NCBI GenBank assembly: GCA_034434895.1
Contig: DAOTYI010000214.1
Coordinates: 1 to 27,219, forward strand
Direction: 5' to 3'
Source of the DNA: DAOTXL01 sp034434895
GTDB lineage: Bacteria; Chloroflexota; Anaerolineae; JAAYZQ01
DNA length: 27,219 bases
Positions 22,904-27,219 of the stretch are shown here, piece after piece; the stretch's first letter is position 1, and each line of letters opens with the position of its first letter. The notes beneath the pieces are model-generated. The model was given only the letters and a program-made list of their open reading frames with translations. It was not told the DNA's origin and did not search any database. A program made the translations under genes and the position numbers.

Positions 22904-24175
22904 ATGGCGATCCTGAAACAGACGTTGGACAACGGACTGACCGTGCTGCTCAAAGAGAGCCATCATGCACCGGTGACCACCTTTTGGATCTGGTATCGGG
23001 TGGGCAGCCGCAATGAAGTGCCGGGCATCACCGGCATCGCCCACTGGGCCGAACATATGCTGTTCAAAGGCTCTGCCGCCTTTCCCAAGGGCGAAATTGA
23101 CCGGCAGATCGCCCGCAACGGTGGAGTGATGAACGGCCTGACCTGGCTCGATTTCACCACCTTCTTTGAGACGCTGCCTGCCGACCGCATTGACCTGGGC
23201 CTGCGCATCGAAGCCGACCGCATGGTCAATGCCCTTTTCGACCCCCAGGAGGTGGACCTGGAGCGCACGGTGATCATCTCTGAACGGCAGGGAGCTGAAA
23301 ATGACCCCGCCTTCCTGCTGAACGAGGAGGTCGTCGGCGCCGCTTTTCGCGTGCATCCCTACCACCACGAGACCATCGGCGACCTGTGTGACCTGGAGAG
23401 GATCGGCCATGCCGACCTGTGGCGTCATTACCAGACCTACTACGGCCCCAACAACGCCATTGCCGTGGCGGTGGGCGATTTCGACGCAGCGCAGATGCTG
23501 GCCTGCATCACAGAGCGGTTCGGCCCCCTCCCGGCCCGTTCCGCGCCGCCGCCGGTCAACCGCCCGGAGCCGCCGCAGCGTGGCGAGCGCCGTGTCGTTC
23601 TGGAGGGGCCAGGCATGACCGCCTACCTCCAGGCTGCCTATAAAGCGCCCCCGGCTGCCCACCCCGACTTTTTCCCGATGGCCGTGCTCAGCACGATCCT
23701 GACCGGCGCCAGCGGCATGAACCTGTTTGCCCCGCCGCCGCCCAATCGCAGCTCCCGGCTGTACCGGGCTCTGGTGGAAACCGGCCTGGCAGCCGGGGTG
23801 ACCGGCTCGCTGGCCCCTATGCTCGACCCCTACCTCTACAATATTGTGGTCATCGTGCGCGCCGGGCGAAGCCTGGAAGAGGTGGAAGCCGCCCTCGATG
23901 CCGAGATGGATCGCATCCTGGCCGAACCGATCTCAGCCGATGAATTGCAGACCGCCATCAAGCAGAGCAAAGCCCAGTTTGCCTATTCCAGCGAAAGTGT
24001 CACCAACCAGGGTTTCTGGCTGGGCTTTTCCTCGGTCGTGGCCGATACCGACTGGTTCGAGTCGTTCCTGGACCGCCTGGCTGCCGTCACCGTTGAGGAG
24101 GTGTCCCGCGTGGCGAACAGCTACCTGTCGCGGCGCAACCGGACCGTGGGCCACTATGTGCCCCTGGGCCTGTAG
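22904..24175 (+). CDS. M16 family zinc peptidase, active subunit
   Basis: This 423-residue member of the M16 (pitrilysin/mitochondrial processing peptidase) family carries the inverted zinc motif His47-x-x-Glu50-His51 in GIAHWAEHMLFKG. The downstream Glu region ERTVIISERQGAEND follows, as in active M16 subunits. Two repeated M16 halves give the usual length of about 420. No signal peptide is obvious, so it is probably cytoplasmic or otherwise leaderless. The ATG at 22904 follows GAGGGAAAA. The next gene, 11 bases on, lacks the zinc motif, fitting an active/inactive heterodimer as in other bacterial M16B pairs. Substrate unknown. Confidence 0.92.
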   Translation: MAILKQTLDNGLTVLLKESHHAPVTTFWIWYRVGSRNEVPGITGIAHWAEHMLFKGSAAFPKGEIDRQIARNGGVMNGLTWLDFTTFFETLPADRIDLGLRIEADRMVNALFDPQEVDLERTVIISERQGAENDPAFLLNEEVVGAAFRVHPYHHETIGDLCDLERIGHADLWRHYQTYYGPNNAIAVAVGDFDAAQMLACITERFGPLPARSAPPPVNRPEPPQRGERRVVLEGPGMTAYLQAAYKAPPAAHPDFFPMAVLSTILTGASGMNLFAPPPPNRSSRLYRALVETGLAAGVTGSLAPMLDPYLYNIVVIVRAGRSLEEVEAALDAEMDRILAEPISADELQTAIKQSKAQFAYSSESVTNQGFWLGFSSVVADTDWFESFLDRLAAVTVEEVSRVANSYLSRRNRTVGHYVPLGL

Positions 24176-24186
24176 GAGGCAGAATC

Positions 24187-25449
24187 ATGACTGCATCGCT
24201 CCCTTCCCCCCACACCATTGCCCGCACCGAACTGCCCAACGGCATCACCCTGCTTGTCTACGAGAACCACAACAGCCCCTCGGTCGTGATCGGCGGCTCC
24301 CTGTGGGCCGGATCGCTGGCTGAAGCACCGGAGCAGGCCGGACTGGCGAACCTGACCGCCGGGATGCTGATGCGCGGCACGACGACGCGCACCTTCAGCC
24401 AGATCAACCAGACCCTGGAGTCGGTCGGGGCGCAGTTGAGCTTCCGGGCAGGGGTGCACACCGTTGGCTTTGGCGGCAAGGCCCTGGCCGAGGACCTGGA
24501 CCTGCTCCTGGACATCCTGGCCGATTGTCTGCAACACCCCACCTTCCCGCCCGACGAGGCCGAGCTGCTCCAGGGCCAGATCCTCACCGACCTGCAACAG
24601 CGTGCCCACGATACGCGCCGCATGGCTCGCCTGACCTTCGACGCCCTGCTCTACCCTGACCATCCCTACGGGCGCAGCGTCCAGGGGTATGAGGAGACTG
24701 TGTCCGCCCTGGCCCGCAACGACCTGGAGGGCTACTACCGGCGCCATTACTCCCCGGAAGGGATGATCGTGGTGGTGGTCGGGGCTATAGCTGCCGGTGA
24801 GGTGCTGGAGAAGGTGCAGGCCAGGCTGGGGGGCTGGCAGGCCCCGGCGGCCACGCCGAACCGAAACATTCCCCCGGCAGTGCGGCTGAATGAGCCTCGT
24901 CGCCAGGCTGTGCTGGTGGCCGGCAAAACCCAATCCGACATCGTGCTGGGCTGGCCGGCCCTGGCCCGCACCGATCCCGACTTTATCAAGGCTAACCTGA
25001 CCAACACGGTGCTGGGTGTTTTTGGCATGATGGGCCGTCTGGGTGATAGCCTCCGCGATCAGCAGGGCCTGGCCTATTATGTCTACAGCCGGCTGGAAGC
25101 CGGGCTGGGCGCCGGGCCGTGGCTGACCGTCGCCGGAGTCAATCCGGCCAACGTAGAGCGGACTATTGACGGCATCCGCCACGAGATCCGCCGCCTGCGC
25201 GACCAGCCGCTGCCGGCCGAAGAACTGGCCGACAGCCAGTCGTTCCTCACCGGTTCAATGCCCCTCCGCCTGGAGACCAATGAGGGGGTGGCTGGCGTCC
25301 TGCTGGAGATGGAACGCTATGGCCTGGGGCTCGATTACCTGGAACGTTACGCCGATCTGGTCAACGTCGTTACGGTCCGGGATGTGCAGGAGATAGCCCG
25401 GAAATATTTGGACCCCGAGGTATATGCCCTGGCCATCGCCGGACCGTAG
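24187..25449 (+). CDS. M16 family peptidase-like subunit lacking the zinc motif
   Basis: This 420-residue M16 homologue has the usual layout (LPNGITLLVYENHNSPSV at the start, PYGRSVQGYEE, YYRRHYSPEGMIVVVVG, and a C-terminal half with LADSQSFLTGSMPLRLE). In place of HxxEH it has EQAGLANLTAGML, so it should not bind catalytic zinc. It probably pairs with the upstream active subunit and supplies the substrate-binding chamber. ATG 24187 has GGAGGCAG just before it. It shares the operon with the gene before, 11 bases away, and precedes the second ugd gene by 52 bases. Confidence 0.9.
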   Translation: MTASLPSPHTIARTELPNGITLLVYENHNSPSVVIGGSLWAGSLAEAPEQAGLANLTAGMLMRGTTTRTFSQINQTLESVGAQLSFRAGVHTVGFGGKALAEDLDLLLDILADCLQHPTFPPDEAELLQGQILTDLQQRAHDTRRMARLTFDALLYPDHPYGRSVQGYEETVSALARNDLEGYYRRHYSPEGMIVVVVGAIAAGEVLEKVQARLGGWQAPAATPNRNIPPAVRLNEPRRQAVLVAGKTQSDIVLGWPALARTDPDFIKANLTNTVLGVFGMMGRLGDSLRDQQGLAYYVYSRLEAGLGAGPWLTVAGVNPANVERTIDGIRHEIRRLRDQPLPAEELADSQSFLTGSMPLRLETNEGVAGVLLEMERYGLGLDYLERYADLVNVVTVRDVQEIARKYLDPEVYALAIAGP

Positions 25450-25501
25450 GACCACTGCTCGCAGTTACCCTACAAATCATCATGTTCAAGGGAGGGAGTC
25501 A

Positions 25502-26815
25502 ATGGCAAACATCACCGTGGTGGGCGTCGGCTATGTGGGTCTGGTGACCGGCGCCTGTCTGGCCGACCTGGGCAACCAGGTCATCTGCATCAACCGCAGC
25601 AAAGAGAAATCGGACAATCTGAAAAAGGGCATCCTGCCCATCTACGAACCGGGCCTGGAGGAGATCGTCCGGCGCAACACCGAGGCGGGCCGTCTGCACT
25701 TTACCACCGATTGGGACGAGGCGATGGCCGAGGCCGAGTTTGTGTTCATCGCCGTGGGCACTCCCACCGGTGTGGAGGGGGAAGCTGACCTGGCCCATGT
25801 CAACGCCACAGCGGAAGAGATCGCCCGCCGCATCCACAAGCCGGTGATCATCGTCAACAAGAGCACCGTGCCGATCGGCACCGGCGATTGGGTGGCCGAC
25901 ATTGTGCGCGACATCTGTGGCCGGGATGCGCCCTTCTGGGTGGTCAGCAACCCCGAATTCCTGCGCGAAGGGTCGGGCGTCTATGACTTTATGAACCCTG
26001 ACCGCATCGTGCTTGGTTCCACCAGCCGCCAGGCCGCCGAGCGGGTCGCCGAGCTGTACTATCCCCTGGGGGGCGAGATCATCATCACCGACCTGCGGAC
26101 GGCGGAGATGATCAAGTATGCTTCCAATGCCTTCCTGGCGACCAAGATTTCGTTCATCAACGAAATCGCCAACATCTGCGAAGCGTTGGGCGCCGATGTC
26201 AAGACGGTGGCCTATGGCATGGGCACTGACCACCGCATCTCGCCCCATTTCCTGGGGGCCGGCATCGGCTGGGGAGGCAGTTGTTTCCCCAAGGATGTCA
26301 AGGCCCTGATCCACATGGCCGAGTTATACGGCGAGAACCCCGAAATTTTGCGGGCCGTGACCCACGTCAACTATGATCAGCGCAAGCGGCTGATCCAGAA
26401 GCTGCGCCACATCCTGGGCGGCTTTCGGGGCAAGACGATCGGCCTGTGGGGCCTGGCCTTCAAACCCAACACCGACGATATGCGCGATGCGCCTTCCATC
26501 AGCCTGATCCATATGTTGCAACATGAGGGAGCCACGGTCAAAGCCTACGATCCGGAGGCCCAGGAAAATGCCCGACGGCTGCTCGAAGATGTGATCTTTT
26601 GTACCGATCCCTACCAGGTGGCCGAAGGGGCCGATGGCCTGATCCTGGTGACAGAGTGGAACGAATTCAAGCAGCTGGACATGGCCCGGGTCAAGGCATC
26701 CATGCGCCAGCCGGTGCTGGTGGATGGCCGCAACATCTACGACCCGCGGCGGATGGCCGAGATGGGGTTCATCTATCGAGGCATGGGTCGGGGCTACGAT
26801 GGCGAAGGGGTCTAG
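25502..26815 (+). CDS. ugd: UDP-glucose 6-dehydrogenase-like protein, paralogue 2 with N-R-S cofactor motif
   Basis: This 437-residue protein closely resembles the enzyme at 21537, with the same catalytic Cys261 (GGSCFPKDV), NPEFLREGS and FKPNTDDMRDAPS. It differs at the end of the second Rossmann strand: CINRSKEK in place of CVDVDESK. Loss of the acidic residue with gain of Asn-Arg-Ser is the pattern that favours NADP+ in several dehydrogenases (for example 6-phosphogluconate dehydrogenase, N-R-T). So cofactor preference may have switched; this is inference. ATG 25502 has a GGGAGG ribosome binding site just before; an upstream frame opening at 25424 overlaps the M16 gene and is rejected. It overlaps the start chosen for acpS by 17 bases. 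Confidence 0.9.
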   Translation: MANITVVGVGYVGLVTGACLADLGNQVICINRSKEKSDNLKKGILPIYEPGLEEIVRRNTEAGRLHFTTDWDEAMAEAEFVFIAVGTPTGVEGEADLAHVNATAEEIARRIHKPVIIVNKSTVPIGTGDWVADIVRDICGRDAPFWVVSNPEFLREGSGVYDFMNPDRIVLGSTSRQAAERVAELYYPLGGEIIITDLRTAEMIKYASNAFLATKISFINEIANICEALGADVKTVAYGMGTDHRISPHFLGAGIGWGGSCFPKDVKALIHMAELYGENPEILRAVTHVNYDQRKRLIQKLRHILGGFRGKTIGLWGLAFKPNTDDMRDAPSISLIHMLQHEGATVKAYDPEAQENARRLLEDVIFCTDPYQVAEGADGLILVTEWNEFKQLDMARVKASMRQPVLVDGRNIYDPRRMAEMGFIYRGMGRGYDGEGV

Positions 26816-27218
26816 CGCCGGGGAGATGCTCCCGTCGCCCCGGCTGACCGTCGGGGTGGACCTGGTCGAGGTGGAACGGCTGCGCCGGGCGGTGGAACGG
26901 TATGGCGACCGGATTCTGGCACGCATCTTTACGGCGCAAGAGATCGCCTGTTACCGCGATCGGCTGCCGGAGCTGGCCGTCCGCCTGGCAGCCAAGGAGG
27001 CTGTCTCCAAGGCGTTGGGGGTCGGGCTGAGCCACCTCAGCGTCTGGGGCATCGGCTGGCGAGAGGTGGAGGTGCTGACCGACCCATGGGGCAGGCCGCT
27101 GCTCCATCTGTCAGGCCGGGCGGCTGCCCTGGCTGAGGAACAGGGGTGGCGCCGGTGGGCCATCAGCCTGTCGCACGAACGCCAGGTTGCGGTGGCCCTG
27201 GTCGTTGCCCTGGGCTGA
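26799..27218 (+). CDS. acpS: holo-[acyl-carrier-protein] synthase
   Basis: This protein of 139 residues (130 from ATG 26826) transfers 4'-phosphopantetheine from CoA to acyl carrier protein. GVDLVEVERL holds the first magnesium-binding Asp, and AAKEAVSKALG holds the catalytic Glu region; RIFTAQEIACY and ISLSHERQVAVALV are further AcpS signatures. The length is normal and the stop TGA is at 27216-27218, so the gene is complete at the window edge. The start is uncertain: ATG 26799 overlaps the ugd stop by 17 bases and has a weak GGGG before it; ATG 26826 has its purine tract directly adjoining. Likely translationally coupled with the gene before. Confidence 0.92.
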   Translation: MAKGSSAGEMLPSPRLTVGVDLVEVERLRRAVERYGDRILARIFTAQEIACYRDRLPELAVRLAAKEAVSKALGVGLSHLSVWGIGWREVEVLTDPWGRPLLHLSGRAAALAEEQGWRRWAISLSHERQVAVALVVALG

Positions 27219-27219
27219 G

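Overview
This is a GC-rich, densely coded bacterial window with about 20 complete protein genes, two tRNAs and one riboswitch. Several traits together suggest a member of the Chloroflexota (Anaerolineae/Caldilineae-like): a T-box riboswitch in a high-GC genome, a DUF6687 gene, a UMF1 transporter, a CYTH/CHAD protein beside PPK2 genes, and spacers built from short duplicated words. This placement is inference; there is no rRNA or other decisive marker.

Left part, + strand (168-12724). A sigma70-type promoter drives tRNA-Pro(UGG), tRNA-Gly(UCC) and an SbcC/Rad50-type ATPase. Next come a UMF1-family MFS permease with a large inserted extracytoplasmic beta-sandwich, a DEDD exonuclease-like protein and a radical SAM protein of the PflA-related type. 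A MazF-type toxin-antitoxin cassette sits inside a 56-bp direct duplication of the end of the radical SAM gene. A run of polyphosphate-related genes follows: a dynamin-like GTPase, a CYTH-HTH-CHAD fusion, and two adjacent PPK2 kinases that look like the two halves of a polyphosphate:AMP phosphotransferase.

Middle part, - strand (12732-21321). A canonical promoter at 19780-19808 feeds an isoleucine T-box leader (specifier AUC, antiterminator and terminator all visible). Then come DUF6687, ileS, a DksA/TraR-like zinc-finger gene, lspA and an RluD-type pseudouridine synthase gene. From ileS onward the order matches ileS-ylyA-lspA-ylyB of Bacillus. Upstream is a separate two-gene unit, an MBL-fold hydrolase and an RNase HI-like protein, with its own promoter.

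Right part, + strand (21422-27218). A promoter drives a UDP-glucose 6-dehydrogenase, two M16 peptidase-family genes (one with an intact zinc site, one without), a second UDP-glucose dehydrogenase paralogue with an altered cofactor motif, and acpS.

The points most worth a second look are the permease insertion, the duplication-flanked toxin-antitoxin cassette, the polyphosphate/dynamin cluster with a DNA-binding-like domain between CYTH and CHAD, DUF6687 as first gene under an Ile T-box, and the N-R-S cofactor motif in the second UDP-glucose dehydrogenase.
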